A DNA stretch of 63,924 nt. Source: an uncultured Selenomonadales bacterium. GTDB lineage: Bacteria > Bacillota > Negativicutes > Selenomonadales > Selenomonadaceae. The stretch covers positions 1 to 63,924 of the forward strand of contig CALDHY010000017.1 of the NCBI GenBank assembly GCA_937901445.1, read 5' to 3'. The position numbers and the translations under genes are program-made. Position 1 is the stretch's first letter. Each line of letters begins with the position of its first letter. This document shows positions 53,913-63,428 of the stretch, piece after piece. A model generated the notes under the pieces. It did not search any database. It was not told where the DNA came from and saw only the letters and a program-made list of their open reading frames with translations.

Positions 53913-54998
53913 TTAAGCGTTACGTTTTACACGATTGATTGAAAGTGAAATACGTTTGCGCTGCTTGTCGATACGCATAATACGAACTTTAACCACTTCA
54001 TCAAGCTGTACCGCTTCATCAGCGTTTTCAATACGGCGGTCTGAAAGTTCGCCCATAGGAATTAAGCCGTCAAAGCCGGGTTCAATTTCCATGAACGCGC
54101 CGAATTTTGCAAGCTTGACGATTTTACCTTCAATTTCCTGTCCTTCAGAATATTTATCAGCTTTATCAAGCCACGGGTCTTGTTGAGTATTTTTGACTGA
54201 AAGAGAAATTCTGTGCGATTCGGGGTCAACGTTTTTAATGTAAACGTCAATTTCGTCTCCGACTTTCAAGACTTCCGAAGGGTTGCTGATACGTTCCCAA
54301 GAAAGGTCTGAAATATGAGCAAGCCCGTCAATCCCGCCGACGTCGATAAACGCGCCGTAGTCAACAATACGTTTGACTGTACCCTTGACGATTTGCCCTG
54401 CTTCCAATTTGTCAAAAATTTCTTGTTGCTTGCCTTCACGTTCCTTTTCAAGAATCGGACGGCGTGAAAGTACAAGGCGTTGTTTAGATTTATCTATTTC
54501 AATAGGAACTGCTTCGATAGTTTGATCTACATAAGGTGAAAGGTCGCGTACAAAATGAAGTTCCATTTGAGACGCAGGAATAAAGCCGCGAATTTCGCCG
54601 ACGAAGGCAACAAGCCCGCCCTTTACAACATTGGCGATTCTTGCTTTAACCGTGCCGCCGTTTGCCTTGACGTTTTCTAAATCTTTCCAGCCGCTCATTC
54701 TGTCAGCTTTAATTTTTGAAAGTGCGCCGCCGTTTTCGCCGCCGAGCGATTGAATATAGACTTCGATTTTATCGCCGACTTTTACAACGTCTTCAGCAGA
54801 TTCCGGCTCCGGCGTTGCAAGTTCACGTTTTGGAATTGGAATTTCTTGTTTGTAGCCTATGTCAACAAAAGCTTCACTGCGATTAACTTGTACAACAGTA
54901 CCTTCAACTATTTCGCCTTCGCGGATATTTCCGAATTTCCCTTCTTCCGCGTCGAGCAAACTACCCATATCCTCAGAATTTTTTACATCATCTGACAC
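53913..54998 (-). CDS. rpsA: 30S ribosomal protein S1 homologue
   Basis: Four S1 RNA-binding domains are visible, starting near residues 25 (GEIVEGTVVQVNRSEAFVDI), 115 (GGTVKARIANVVKGGLVAFV), 200 (GQIVKGTVKRIVDYGAFIDV) and 285 (GQEIEGKIVKLAKFGAFMEI). It helps mRNA binding to the 30S subunit. Four domains in 361 residues is the Firmicute form. The start is GTG 54,998 with GGGAGG 10 bp upstream. It overlaps the end of ispH by 16 bp, the usual pairing in Clostridia and Negativicutes. Confidence 0.93.
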   Translation of the reverse strand: MSDDVKNSEDMGSLLDAEEGKFGNIREGEIVEGTVVQVNRSEAFVDIGYKQEIPIPKRELATPEPESAEDVVKVGDKIEVYIQSLGGENGGALSKIKADRMSGWKDLENVKANGGTVKARIANVVKGGLVAFVGEIRGFIPASQMELHFVRDLSPYVDQTIEAVPIEIDKSKQRLVLSRRPILEKEREGKQQEIFDKLEAGQIVKGTVKRIVDYGAFIDVGGIDGLAHISDLSWERISNPSEVLKVGDEIDVYIKNVDPESHRISLSVKNTQQDPWLDKADKYSEGQEIEGKIVKLAKFGAFMEIEPGFDGLIPMGELSDRRIENADEAVQLDEVVKVRIMRIDKQRKRISLSINRVKRNA

Positions 54999-55804
54999 TG
55001 TATTTGAACCTCCCTGATAATCCAGTCGGGCGTTGAGGCACCCGCTGTGATACCAATTTTTTTACATTGGTTAAACCATTCCGGCAAAATTTCTTTGGCA
55101 GTTTCTATGTGGTGCGTTTTGCATATACTTTCGCAAAGTTTAGCAAGTTTTGTGGTATTTGCGCTGTTTCTGCCGCCAACTACCAACATCACGTCAACTT
55201 TCGCCGCCAACTCCATCGCTGCTTTCTGCCGTTGTTCAGTCGCCGTGCATATCGTGCGTAAAATACGAATATCCTTTGACTTGTCCAACAATTTCAGAAC
55301 TATTTTTTTAAAGTGTTCACCGGCTATCGTTGTTTGTGAAACTATACCGAGTTTTGGGCAGGGTGTAAAATTTTCTGCTTCAGTTTCATTTTCAATTATC
55401 GCAGCTTGTTTATCAGTCCACTCAAAAATACTTTTAACTTCAGGATGATTTTTTTCACCGATAATAACTACACTGTAGCCTGCCTCCGCCAATTCTTTTG
55501 CTGAAAGTTGCGCCTTTTTTACGTGCGTACAAGTTGCATCAACCAAATTTAGCCCGCGCCTTTGAATTTCTTCATAAGTTTGCGGTCCCACGCCGTGCGA
55601 GCGAATTATTATTGTGCCTTCGTCAACCGAATTTAAATCTTCCGTCATTCCTACGCCTTCAGCATTAAGGCGTTCAACCATTTGAGGATTATGAATTATT
55701 GGTCCGAGTGTACAACTTTTGCCGTCCGCGTGTTTTTTGGCGATTTTAATTGCGCGTTTGACGCCGTAACAAAAACCCAGATATTCTGCCAAAATAACTT
55801 CCAT
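54983..55804 (-). CDS. ispH: 4-hydroxy-3-methylbut-2-enyl diphosphate reductase
   Basis: The last enzyme of the MEP isoprenoid pathway, a [4Fe-4S] protein making IPP and DMAPP. The three cluster cysteines lie in GFCYGVKRA, DATCTHVKK and RTICTATEQRQ. Substrate residues HGVGP and the final STPDWIIREV are present. 273 residues, standard for the Firmicute form without the S1 fusion. Translation is probably coupled to rpsA by the overlap. Confidence 0.95.
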   Translation of the reverse strand: MEVILAEYLGFCYGVKRAIKIAKKHADGKSCTLGPIIHNPQMVERLNAEGVGMTEDLNSVDEGTIIIRSHGVGPQTYEEIQRRGLNLVDATCTHVKKAQLSAKELAEAGYSVVIIGEKNHPEVKSIFEWTDKQAAIIENETEAENFTPCPKLGIVSQTTIAGEHFKKIVLKLLDKSKDIRILRTICTATEQRQKAAMELAAKVDVMLVVGGRNSANTTKLAKLCESICKTHHIETAKEILPEWFNQCKKIGITAGASTPDWIIREVQIQCQMM

Positions 55805-56064
55805 GCTACTCGCCTTTCAGGTTAGTATTTGCCGAAATATTTTTTTAGCCCGTACGTTTTCATTCAGTTAAGATAAAAAAATATTATGACTGAATCCTTA
55901 ACCAAATAGTTTTTGCCGTTTGACTGACAGTAAACGAACACTTCCTCAACTGTTTACTGCCGTTGCAAGTTTAACACAAGAATTATTCAGAATCAATATC
56001 TTAACGCCAAATTATTATGCAACTTATCATTTTTTTAAGTTTCAAAAGGGTTTACAGGTTATAC
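55805..56064. other. gene-free stretch upstream of ispH
   Basis: AT-rich, no gene with family features. The ispH promoter should lie here on the minus strand but no clear pair of boxes was found. Confidence 0.5.
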
Positions 56065-56065
56065 T

Positions 56066-56096
56066 AAAAAAGCCGCACGAACTGCGCGGCTTTAAA
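56066..56096 (-). terminator. intrinsic terminator after purA
   Basis: AGCCGC (56,071-56,076) pairs with GCGGC (56,086-56,090); read on the minus strand it is followed by six T. Confidence 0.7.
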
Positions 56097-56179
56097 TTTT
56101 TATTGAAACAATTTTCGGAACGTGTTTATAAATTTGAAATTTTTTATTTTTAAAGTTTCAACTGTTTACATTTTGATTA

Positions 56180-57469
56180 TTAAAAAATATTTTCGTCAAC
56201 AACAATAGTTTGATCCCTGTTCGGACCAACTGAAACAATTCCAATTTTTGTACCTGTAACTTCAGCCATTCTTTCAAGATATTTTTTGGCATTGGCGGGC
56301 AAATCTTCATAGCGGCGAATTTTTGAAGTATCACATTTCCAGCCCTCAAAAGTTTCATAAACCGGCTCAACCTGCGCGAAAATTTTTAAGCTTGCAGGAA
56401 TTTCATTAATAATTTTGCCGTCGAGTTTGTAAGCAACGCACATTTTAATTTCGTCGAAAGTGTCAAAAATATCCATTTTAGTAACGCCCAAATAATCAAT
56501 CCCTGAAATTTGCCCAGCATATTTTACAACGCAAGCATCAAGCCAGCCCGTGCGGCGCGGACGCCCCGTAACAGTGCCGAATTCGTGTCCTTCAGCGCGT
56601 AACCTTTCGCCAATTTCATTAAGTTGCTCGGTAGGAAAAGGACCTTCGCCGACGCGCGTTGTATAAGCCTTGACGACGCCAATAACCGTATCAATTTTTT
56701 TCGGCGCAATTCCCGCGCCAACGCAAACGCCGCCTGCAACAGGATGACTTGCCGTAACGTAAGGATAAGTTCCATAATCAATATCAAGCATTGTAGCCTG
56801 CGCGCCTTCAAACAGAATTTTTTTACCGGCGGCTAATTCGTCATTCAGCAAAGTTATTGTATCGCAAACATACGGGCGCAACCTGTCAGCGTAGCCTTGA
56901 TATTCGCTTAAAATTTCTTCGTAGTTAAGCGGCGCGTGATTGTAAACTTTTTGCAGGATAATATTTTTTTGTTCCAACACGATTTTTAATTTCGCCGCAA
57001 ATTCTGCCTTGTCGATAAAATCACAAACACGAATACCGATTCTGTCAGCTTTATCAATGTAACAGGGCGAAATTCCGCGTCCGGTTGTACCAATTTTTTT
57101 ATCGCCGCGTGATTCTTCAGAAAGTTTATCTAACAGTTGATGATACGGCAAAACTACATGGGCGCGATTAGACAAGCGAATTTTTGAAACGTCAATACCG
57201 CGCGCGGCTAGTGAATCCATTTCCTCAAGCAAAACTTTCGGATCTGCAACAACGCCGTTGCCAATGACGCACAATTTATCTTTGCAAAGAATACCCGAAG
57301 GTACGAGCCGCAATTTATATTCAACGTTATCAATGCTTAAAGTGTGTCCCGCGTTGGAGCCGCCCGCCACTCTTGAAACAATATCTGCCTTTTGCGCGTA
57401 GTAGTCAACGAATTTACCTTTGCCTTCGTCGCCCCACGAACTGCCGAGAATTACCAGCGTTTTTCCCAT
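56180..57469 (-). CDS. purA: adenylosuccinate synthetase
   Basis: It joins IMP and aspartate with GTP, the first step to AMP. The P-loop reads GSSWGDEGKGK, where most relatives have GAQWGDEGKGK. GGSNAGHT, IGTTGRGISPCY, the GTP base motif TKMD and the aspartate loop VTGRPRRTGW are standard. 429 residues. GAGG precedes ATG 57,469. It is divergent from ychF. Confidence 0.97.
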   Translation of the reverse strand: MGKTLVILGSSWGDEGKGKFVDYYAQKADIVSRVAGGSNAGHTLSIDNVEYKLRLVPSGILCKDKLCVIGNGVVADPKVLLEEMDSLAARGIDVSKIRLSNRAHVVLPYHQLLDKLSEESRGDKKIGTTGRGISPCYIDKADRIGIRVCDFIDKAEFAAKLKIVLEQKNIILQKVYNHAPLNYEEILSEYQGYADRLRPYVCDTITLLNDELAAGKKILFEGAQATMLDIDYGTYPYVTASHPVAGGVCVGAGIAPKKIDTVIGVVKAYTTRVGEGPFPTEQLNEIGERLRAEGHEFGTVTGRPRRTGWLDACVVKYAGQISGIDYLGVTKMDIFDTFDEIKMCVAYKLDGKIINEIPASLKIFAQVEPVYETFEGWKCDTSKIRRYEDLPANAKKYLERMAEVTGTKIGIVSVGPNRDQTIVVDENIF

Positions 57470-57602
57470 TTTTATACACCTCGTCGATTAAACTCAAAAA
57501 TTGAACTGCAACGCCGAAATTTTATCATAAATGCTAAACGTTGACAAATAATTATACGTTTTTTAAAATGTGGCAGTTATTATTTTGAAAGGAGATTTAA
57601 AA

Positions 57603-58697
57603 TTGGAAGTAGGAATTGTAGGGTTGCCGAATGTTGGCAAGTCAACGCTTTTTAACGCAATTACAAAAGCCGGAGCAGAGGCGGCGAATTATCCTTTCTG
57701 CACGATTGAGCCGAATGTTGGAATTGTGGCAGTGCCGGACGAACGCTTGAAAGTTTTAACTGAAATGTACAATTCAAAAAAAACTACGCCCGCTACAGTG
57801 CGTTTTGTTGACATTGCGGGACTTGTAAAAGGCGCGTCGAAAGGCGAAGGGCTCGGCAATAAATTTTTGGAACATATCAGGCAGGTTGACGCAATAGCGC
57901 ACGTTGTACGTTGTTTTGAGGATGAAAATATTACTCACGTTGCAAACACGATTGACCCGCTGCGCGATATTGACACAATTCAAACTGAACTTTGCCTTGC
58001 AGATTTAGAAATTGTCGATAAACGCCTTGAACGCCTTACCCGCGTTTTAAAATCCGGCAACAAAGAAGCTAAACTTGAAAACGAAATTCTCAACAAAATT
58101 AAAACTGCGCTTGACGAGGCAAAACCTGCGCGAAGTGTCGAATTAACTGAAGATGAACTTTTTGCAATACGTGAAACAAACTTGTTGACGCTTAAGCCGA
58201 ATTTGTACGTTGCAAATGTTTCTGAAGATGAAGCCGCCGATTATAAAGACAATCCGCACGTTCAAAAAGTTATGGAACTTGCAAAAAATGAAGGCGCGCA
58301 GGTTGTAGTTATTTGCGCAAAAGTTGAATCTGAAATTGCCGAGCTTGACGACGACGAGGCGAAAGAATTTTTGGCGGAAATTGGCTTGGAAAGTTCCGGC
58401 TTAGACAGATTGATACACGCCGCCTTTGATTTATTGGGGCTTATGACTTTTTTAACTTCAGGTCCGGATGAGTGCCGCGCGTGGACGATTAAAAAAGGTA
58501 CGCCCGCAGTTAAAGCCGCCGGTAAAATTCACAGCGATATTGAACGCGGTTTTATTCGCGCAGAAATTGTAAACTACGATGACTTAGTAAAGTTAGGTTC
58601 AATCGCCGCCGCTCGTGAAAAAGGGCTTGTTCGACTTGAAGGCAAAGATTATATTATGCAAGATGGAGACGTTACCTATTTTAGATTTAATGTTTGA
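57603..58697 (+). CDS. ychF: redox-regulated ATPase YchF
   Basis: An Obg-family P-loop NTPase that prefers ATP and binds ribosomes. It has G1 GLPNVGKSTLFNAIT, G3 FVDIAGLVKGAS, a helical hairpin and the TGS domain (LGLMTFLTSGPDECRAW, then IHSDIERGFIRAEI). TTG 57,603, with GGAG 8 bp upstream, gives 364 residues, the family length. An in-frame start 33 bp earlier spans the ribosome site. Confidence 0.96.
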   Translation: MEVGIVGLPNVGKSTLFNAITKAGAEAANYPFCTIEPNVGIVAVPDERLKVLTEMYNSKKTTPATVRFVDIAGLVKGASKGEGLGNKFLEHIRQVDAIAHVVRCFEDENITHVANTIDPLRDIDTIQTELCLADLEIVDKRLERLTRVLKSGNKEAKLENEILNKIKTALDEAKPARSVELTEDELFAIRETNLLTLKPNLYVANVSEDEAADYKDNPHVQKVMELAKNEGAQVVVICAKVESEIAELDDDEAKEFLAEIGLESSGLDRLIHAAFDLLGLMTFLTSGPDECRAWTIKKGTPAVKAAGKIHSDIERGFIRAEIVNYDDLVKLGSIAAAREKGLVRLEGKDYIMQDGDVTYFRFNV

Positions 58698-58722
58698 AAA
58701 TTATTTTGGAAAATAAAAAAAT

Positions 58723-58752
58723 CCCGCCAATTTTGGAGCGGGTTATTTTTTT
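58723..58752 (+). terminator. intrinsic terminator after ychF
   Basis: CCCGC (58,723-58,727) pairs with GCGGG (58,738-58,742), then a T-rich tail. The gap to 58,914 holds nothing recognised. Confidence 0.75.
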
Positions 58753-58914
58753 TATTTCCTCGCGCAGATTTAAAATTTTTCTTTAAGTCTTTCAAATGAG
58801 CCCGTACACGCGCCTGAAGGGGTATAGGGGAAGCGTTCAGCCCTGTTTAGGTAATTTATATCAAAACGAATTAAAAACGCTTACAGGCGATTTAGGCGCA
58901 AAATTTCTTCACTT

Positions 58915-59502
58915 TTATTTAACGGCGTTATCAAAGTCGGCTTGCGGAATGAGCGTAACCAAGCCCATAATCGCCAAAATTTGTTCAAGTGCAACACGCG
59001 GCGACGCCGTATTTTTTACAACAAAATTAACGTCTTTCCACTGTTCAAATTCCTTGTTGGAGTCGGCGTATTCGACATAGTATTTTATTTCGTCATTTGA
59101 ACAACCTGCGCGAAGCATTCGTTCAATAAAAACTTCCTCGTTAATCATCAAGAAAATTGTTACAAGGTCTTGATTGATAAATTTTGAAAGTTGCTTAATG
59201 CCGTCGGAATTCATCATTAACATAACGCTGACCTTGTGTTCTTGGTAAGAGTCCAAAACGTCTGTGCGGCGCACGCCAAAAGAGCTGCCTTGATATTGAC
59301 TGTTGATAATTAATTTTTCGGCGGCGTAGGCGTCGGGTTTAAGCATTTCAAAAAGTTTGCGCTTGTAGGCGTATCTGTCGTCGAAATATTTTGTGGTAAC
59401 TGTTGGAATGTAATGCATCCCCATTGAAACAAGTTGAGAAATCATTGAAGATTTACCGGAACTGTGCGGACCGAGTAAAGCATATACTTTATTATGTGCC
59501 AT
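58915..59502 (-). CDS. guanylate-kinase-like P-loop protein
   Basis: Walker A GPHSSGKSSMISQL and the following layout resemble guanylate kinases, but it is shorter in the GMP-binding part and lacks the clear S-R-x3-R site. 195 residues. It may phosphorylate a nucleotide or serve in regulation; its role is uncertain. The middle contains VTTKYFDDRYAYKRKLFEML and NEEVFIERMLRAG. AAAGGAG precedes ATG. Confidence 0.65.
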   Translation of the reverse strand: MAHNKVYALLGPHSSGKSSMISQLVSMGMHYIPTVTTKYFDDRYAYKRKLFEMLKPDAYAAEKLIINSQYQGSSFGVRRTDVLDSYQEHKVSVMLMMNSDGIKQLSKFINQDLVTIFLMINEEVFIERMLRAGCSNDEIKYYVEYADSNKEFEQWKDVNFVVKNTASPRVALEQILAIMGLVTLIPQADFDNAVK

Positions 59503-59524
59503 TGAAAATCTCCTTTCAGTCGAT

Positions 59525-59612
59525 TTTTAGGGACTGGGATATAGGGGATTAGGGGTTAGTTTTTTATTCCCTAGTCCTTAATCCTTAACCCTTAATCCTT
59601 AATCCTTAATAA
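59525..59612. repeat. intergenic TTAATCC-type hairpin repeat
   Basis: GGGATATAGGGGATTAGGGG is followed by CCCTAGTCCTTAATCCTTAA and further TTAATCC copies, giving an inverted pair. It resembles the array at 19,525-19,577 at the first junction. Confidence 0.65.
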
Positions 59613-60778
59613 TTTTCCGCGTTAATTTCAAAGTAACTTTGCGGGTGTTTGCAAACGGGGCAAATATCCGGCGCGGCAGTACCAACAACAATATGCCCGC
59701 AATTTCTGCATTCCCAAATTTGTACACCGGCTTTTTTGAAAACTTCCTGCGCCTCAACATTCTTTAAAAGTTTGCGGTAGCGTTCCTCGTGGTGTTTTTC
59801 AATCGCCGCAACGCCTCTGAACTGTTCAGCCAATTCTGTAAAACCTTCTTCATCAGCTTCACGCGCCATTCTTGCATACATATCTGTCCACTCGAAATTT
59901 TCGCCTTCAGCCGCGTGCAAAAGATTTTCTTCAGTGCTGCCCAATTCGCCCAATGCTTTAAACCAAAGTTTAGCGTGTTCCTTTTCGTTTTCGGCGGTTT
60001 TCAAAAACAGCGCGGCTATTTGTTCGTAGCCGTTTTTCTTTGCAACGGAGGCGTAGTAAGTATACTTATTGCGCGCTTGTGATTCGCCGGAAAAAGCCTC
60101 GCGCAGATTTTGTTCAGTCTTTGTACCGGCAAGCGAAAGTTTTTTCTCAACGGCGGCGGGTACAACTTTTTCAAAGTCTGCGGCAGGATGTTTGCAAAGC
60201 GGGCAAATGAAATCTGCGGGCAATTCATCGCCAATATATTCATAGCCACAAATTGTACAACGCCAAATAGTCTTGCCGTCTTCAGTTTTGCCGACGGGCG
60301 CGGGTTTCGGTTTAATATTTTTCTGGTAGAAATTATAAGTTGTCGAAGGTACGTCATTAAATTTTTTCATATCGACAACATCGGCAATAAAAATCGTATG
60401 AGTTCCGGCGTCAACAGAATTAATGACGTTGCCGCTTATGAAAGAATTTGTGCCTTCAGTAATTGCAAGCGTGCCGTTAGCCGTGCGCTCCACTTTGTCG
60501 AAGTTTGCAAACTTGTCAACTGTTTTACCGCTCTGAAAACCGAAATGTTTAAAAAGTTCAAAACTTGCCGCTTCGCTGATAATCGAAACTGTAAATTTTT
60601 TCGACGCCGCTATTAAATCGTGCGTGTAGTTGAGTTTGTTTACGGCTATTGAAATGCGCTCGGGATTCGCCGTAACTTGAGTAACGGTATTAATTATGCA
60701 GGCGTTATCTTTAGTTTCAGATTTTGAACTTAAAACAAACAAACCGTATTGAACATTAAATAAAACTTTGCTATCCAT
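59606..60778 (-). CDS. flavin reductase / rubredoxin / rubrerythrin fusion
   Basis: Four redox modules in 390 residues. A flavin reductase-like domain (1-150: [21 protein letters not shown]) comes first. A rubredoxin (about 165-205: [22 protein letters not shown]) follows. Then comes a rubrerythrin ferritin-like domain (about 215-345) with [24 protein letters not shown] and IEKHHEERY diiron ligands. A C-terminal rubredoxin-like finger ([17 protein letters not shown]) ends it. The first two modules equal the high-molecular-weight rubredoxin of anaerobes, which feeds electrons to oxygen or peroxide reductases. Here acceptor and donor are on one chain, so it probably acts as an NAD(P)H-linked peroxidase. 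GGAGG precedes ATG. Confidence 0.9.
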   Translation of the reverse strand: MDSKVLFNVQYGLFVLSSKSETKDNACIINTVTQVTANPERISIAVNKLNYTHDLIAASKKFTVSIISEAASFELFKHFGFQSGKTVDKFANFDKVERTANGTLAITEGTNSFISGNVINSVDAGTHTIFIADVVDMKKFNDVPSTTYNFYQKNIKPKPAPVGKTEDGKTIWRCTICGYEYIGDELPADFICPLCKHPAADFEKVVPAAVEKKLSLAGTKTEQNLREAFSGESQARNKYTYYASVAKKNGYEQIAALFLKTAENEKEHAKLWFKALGELGSTEENLLHAAEGENFEWTDMYARMAREADEEGFTELAEQFRGVAAIEKHHEERYRKLLKNVEAQEVFKKAGVQIWECRNCGHIVVGTAAPDICPVCKHPQSYFEINAENY

Positions 60779-60936
60779 TTTTTGCCCTCCAAAAAAAATT
60801 TTTTTATCTTTGCTGATATTATAGCCGTTTCACGTTTTATTGTAAATGTCAAGTCTAGCTAGAAATTTTTTACTTTGATAAAATATTGGCGCACCACTTT
60901 TTATACTGGAAATTTTTTTAGAAAGGAGAGAACGAA

Positions 60937-61443
60937 ATGAAATTAAAAACAGTGATAAAACGTTCAGGAAATGCCGTTGACTACGACCGCACAAAAATTT
61001 TTAATGCAATAGCCGGTGCGAATAACGATGCAACGACGGCGGAAAATAAATTACAGCCGAATGACATTGAAAAAGTTACAGCGTCCGTTGAAGTGGCAAT
61101 TTCAGATTTTGAAAATATAGGCGTCGAAGAAATTCAAGATGAAGTTGAAAAAGCTTTAATGGCAGGCGGATTTTTTGACGTGGCAAAACAATTTATTCTG
61201 TATCGTGAAAAACATTCACAGCGGCGAATGGCGCAGAAAAAATTAATGGAAACTTACCGTGATATTTTTTTCGCAGATTCAGTGAACGTTGACTTGAAAC
61301 GCGACAACGCCAATATCAACACCGACGCTTCAATGGGTATAATGTTGAAACTCGGCGCGGAAGGCGCAAAACATTTTGTCGATAATTACGTTTTGCCGGA
61401 AGAATTTGCAAAGGCTGACAAAGAAAACTGGATTCATATCCAT
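60937..61443 (+). CDS. nrdD: anaerobic ribonucleoside-triphosphate reductase, exon 1
   Basis: Class III ribonucleotide reductase makes dNTPs without oxygen. This exon holds the ATP-cone (TVIKRSGNAVDYDRTKIFNA, ALMAGGFFDVAKQFILYREK) and the start of the barrel (NINTDASMGIMLKLGAEG, NWIHIH). GGAG precedes the ATG. The reading then enters intron sequence and would stop at TAG 61,459-61,461 if unspliced. Splicing after CAT 61,441-61,443 joins it in frame to GAC 61,716. Confidence 0.92.
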
Positions 61444-61715
61444 GAAAAAGTTGTGGCGTAGTGCGGCGACGTGCTATGGAAAATCGGGTGAACTCAAAAA
61501 TTTGAGGTGTCTTGCCGACGTTCAGGAATTGCAGGAAATGGCAATTAGCGGCAGGGCTAACAGGGAATGCCTTTTGGGAGAATCCTGTGCTAAGACTTTT
61601 TTAAGTAAAGTTAATCGACTATCGAACGCTGAAAAGCAAGTAGAGTAGGTTTTTGGTGAAATTCCAAATTCCGAAGTGCCCGAAGTCTCTTTGAGATTAT
61701 GATATAGTCAATACG
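61444..61715 (+). ncRNA. group I intron in nrdD
   Basis: The conserved group I core elements occur in order: P, AATTGCAGGAA (61,527-61,537); Q, AATCCTGTGCTAAG (61,581-61,594); R, around CGACTA (61,616-61,621); and S, GATATAGTCA (61,701-61,710). P7 forms from GACTAT (61,617-61,622) and ATAGTC (61,704-61,709). The 5' exon ends in T, pairing G.U with a guide GTGG (61,453-61,456), and the intron ends in G (61,715). Removal restores HIH-DKDFSLITLNCCQID. It is 272 nt and has no homing endonuclease gene. Confidence 0.93.
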
Positions 61716-63392
61716 GACAAAGATTTCAGTTTAATAACTTTGAATTGCTGCCAAATTGATTTGTTGAAACTTTTTCACGGCGGCTTTTCAACCGGTCATG
61801 GTTTTCTGCGCGAGCCAAATTCAATTCGTTCATATGCTTCTTTAGCGTGTATCGCAATACAAAGTAACCAAAATGATATGTTCGGCGGGCAAAGTATAAA
61901 CGCCTTTGATTATGCTATGGCTGAAGGCGTCAGAAAATCTTTCAAAAAAATTATAACGGCGGAACTTGAAAGGGCGTGCGAATTTTGCGATATTGCGCCC
62001 GCCGCCGAAATTGATTTTAATGTTTGTACTTATTCAGAGGGCGATAATCCTGCCGCCGTTGAAAATTTAACAGCAGTTGTAAGTTCAAAAAAATTGGCAG
62101 AAAAAATTTATCGTCAAGCTTGCCGCGACGTTGAGGAAGAAACGCATCAAGCTATGGAAGCTCTTATACATAATTTTAATACCCTTCACTCTCGCGCAGG
62201 CGCACAAGTTCCTTTCAGTTCGATAAATTATGGAATGGATACAAGCCCTGAAGGGCGGCTTGCAACTCGTGAAGTTTTGAACGCCATTGAGGCGGGATTG
62301 GGCAACGGCGAAACGCCAATTTTTCCAATTTCGGTTTTTCAACTTAAATCCGGCGTCAATTATAATGTAGACGATAAAAATTATGATTTATTCCGGCAAG
62401 CCTGCCGCGTCAGTGCAAAAAGGCTTTTCCCAAATTTCGTAAATCTTGACGCGCCGTATAATCTGCAATACTACAAGCCGGGCGATTATAACAGTTACGT
62501 TGCAACTATGGGCTGTCGTACCCGCGTAATGTCAAATGTCAACGGCGCGGAACAATCCGGCTCGCGCGGCAATTTTTCTTTTGTAACAATTAATCTGCCA
62601 AAACTTGCACTTGAGGCAAAGGGCAGCGTCGAAGAATTTTTCAAACTCTACGACAAATATATTACAATTTGCCACGATTATTTATTATTCCGCTTGAAAA
62701 CTATTGAAGAAAAGCACGTCTATAATTTCCCGTTTCTTATGGGACAGGGCGTTTGGATGGATTCAGATAAATTAAAACCTTCAGACAAAATTAAAGACGT
62801 TTTGAAACACGCCTCTTATTCAATCGGTTTTTGCGGGCTTGCCGAATGTCTAGTTGCCTTAATCGGCTCTCATCACGGGCAAAGTACGACGGCGCAAGAA
62901 TTAGGTTTAAAAATTGTAAAACATCTGCGCGAGCGTACAGACGAATATACAAAACTTGAAAAAAGAAACTGGACAACTTTTGGCACGCCGGCTGAATCCA
63001 CCGCAGGACAATTTCAACGCGCCAATCGCAAGCAGTACGGGATTATCAAGGGTGTAACAAGCCGCGATTATATGACAAATTCCAGCCACGTACCGGTTTA
63101 TTTTCCAATTTCGGCTAATGATAAAATTCAAATTGAGGCACCGTACCATGCACTTTGCAACGCCGGACACATTGCCTATATTGAAATGGACGGCGACCCG
63201 ACGAAGAATGTGAAAGCCTTTGAGCGTGTTGTGCGGGCTATGCATGATGCGGATATGGGGTATTTTTCCATCAATCATCCGGTGGATCGGGATCCGGTCT
63301 GCGGGTATACGGGGATTATTGAAAATGAGTGTCCGCATTGCCATCGGAAAGAGGTGGAGACGGGGCGGTTCACCATTAAGAGAATGAAATAA
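61716..63392 (+). CDS. nrdD: anaerobic ribonucleoside-triphosphate reductase, exon 2 (C-terminus atypical)
   Basis: It continues DKDFSLITLNCCQIDLLKLF and FSTGHGFLREPNSIRSYASL, both typical of NrdD. The rest of the barrel and a zinc-type motif (VCGYTGII, CPHCHRKE) follow. Together the exons encode 727 residues. The protein stops at GRFTIKRMK, just where family members continue into RRITGYLVG with the glycyl radical; that motif is absent in all frames here. The first Cys of the zinc site is replaced by Asp (DRDPVCGY). Codon use changes near 63,200, so the end may belong to another genome. No nrdG follows. Confidence 0.88.
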   Translation, partial: DKDFSLITLNCCQIDLLKLFHGGFSTGHGFLREPNSIRSYASLACIAIQSNQNDMFGGQSINAFDYAMAEGVRKSFKKIITAELERACEFCDIAPAAEIDFNVCTYSEGDNPAAVENLTAVVSSKKLAEKIYRQACRDVEEETHQAMEALIHNFNTLHSRAGAQVPFSSINYGMDTSPEGRLATREVLNAIEAGLGNGETPIFPISVFQLKSGVNYNVDDKNYDLFRQACRVSAKRLFPNFVNLDAPYNLQYYKPGDYNSYVATMGCRTRVMSNVNGAEQSGSRGNFSFVTINLPKLALEAKGSVEEFFKLYDKYITICHDYLLFRLKTIEEKHVYNFPFLMGQGVWMDSDKLKPSDKIKDVLKHASYSIGFCGLAECLVALIGSHHGQSTTAQELGLKIVKHLRERTDEYTKLEKRNWTTFGTPAESTAGQFQRANRKQYGIIKGVTSRDYMTNSSHVPVYFPISANDKIQIEAPYHALCNAGHIAYIEMDGDPTKNVKAFERVVRAMHDADMGYFSINHPVDRDPVCGYTGIIENECPHCHRKEVETGRFTIKRMK

Positions 63393-63428
63393 GTCCGGGT
63401 TCGGAGTTCGGTTTACACTGATATGCTA

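Noticed and set aside
61462..61648. Small protein genes inside the nrdD interruption
   Set aside because: The sequence is explained by the group I intron core; the short frames have no ribosome site or family.
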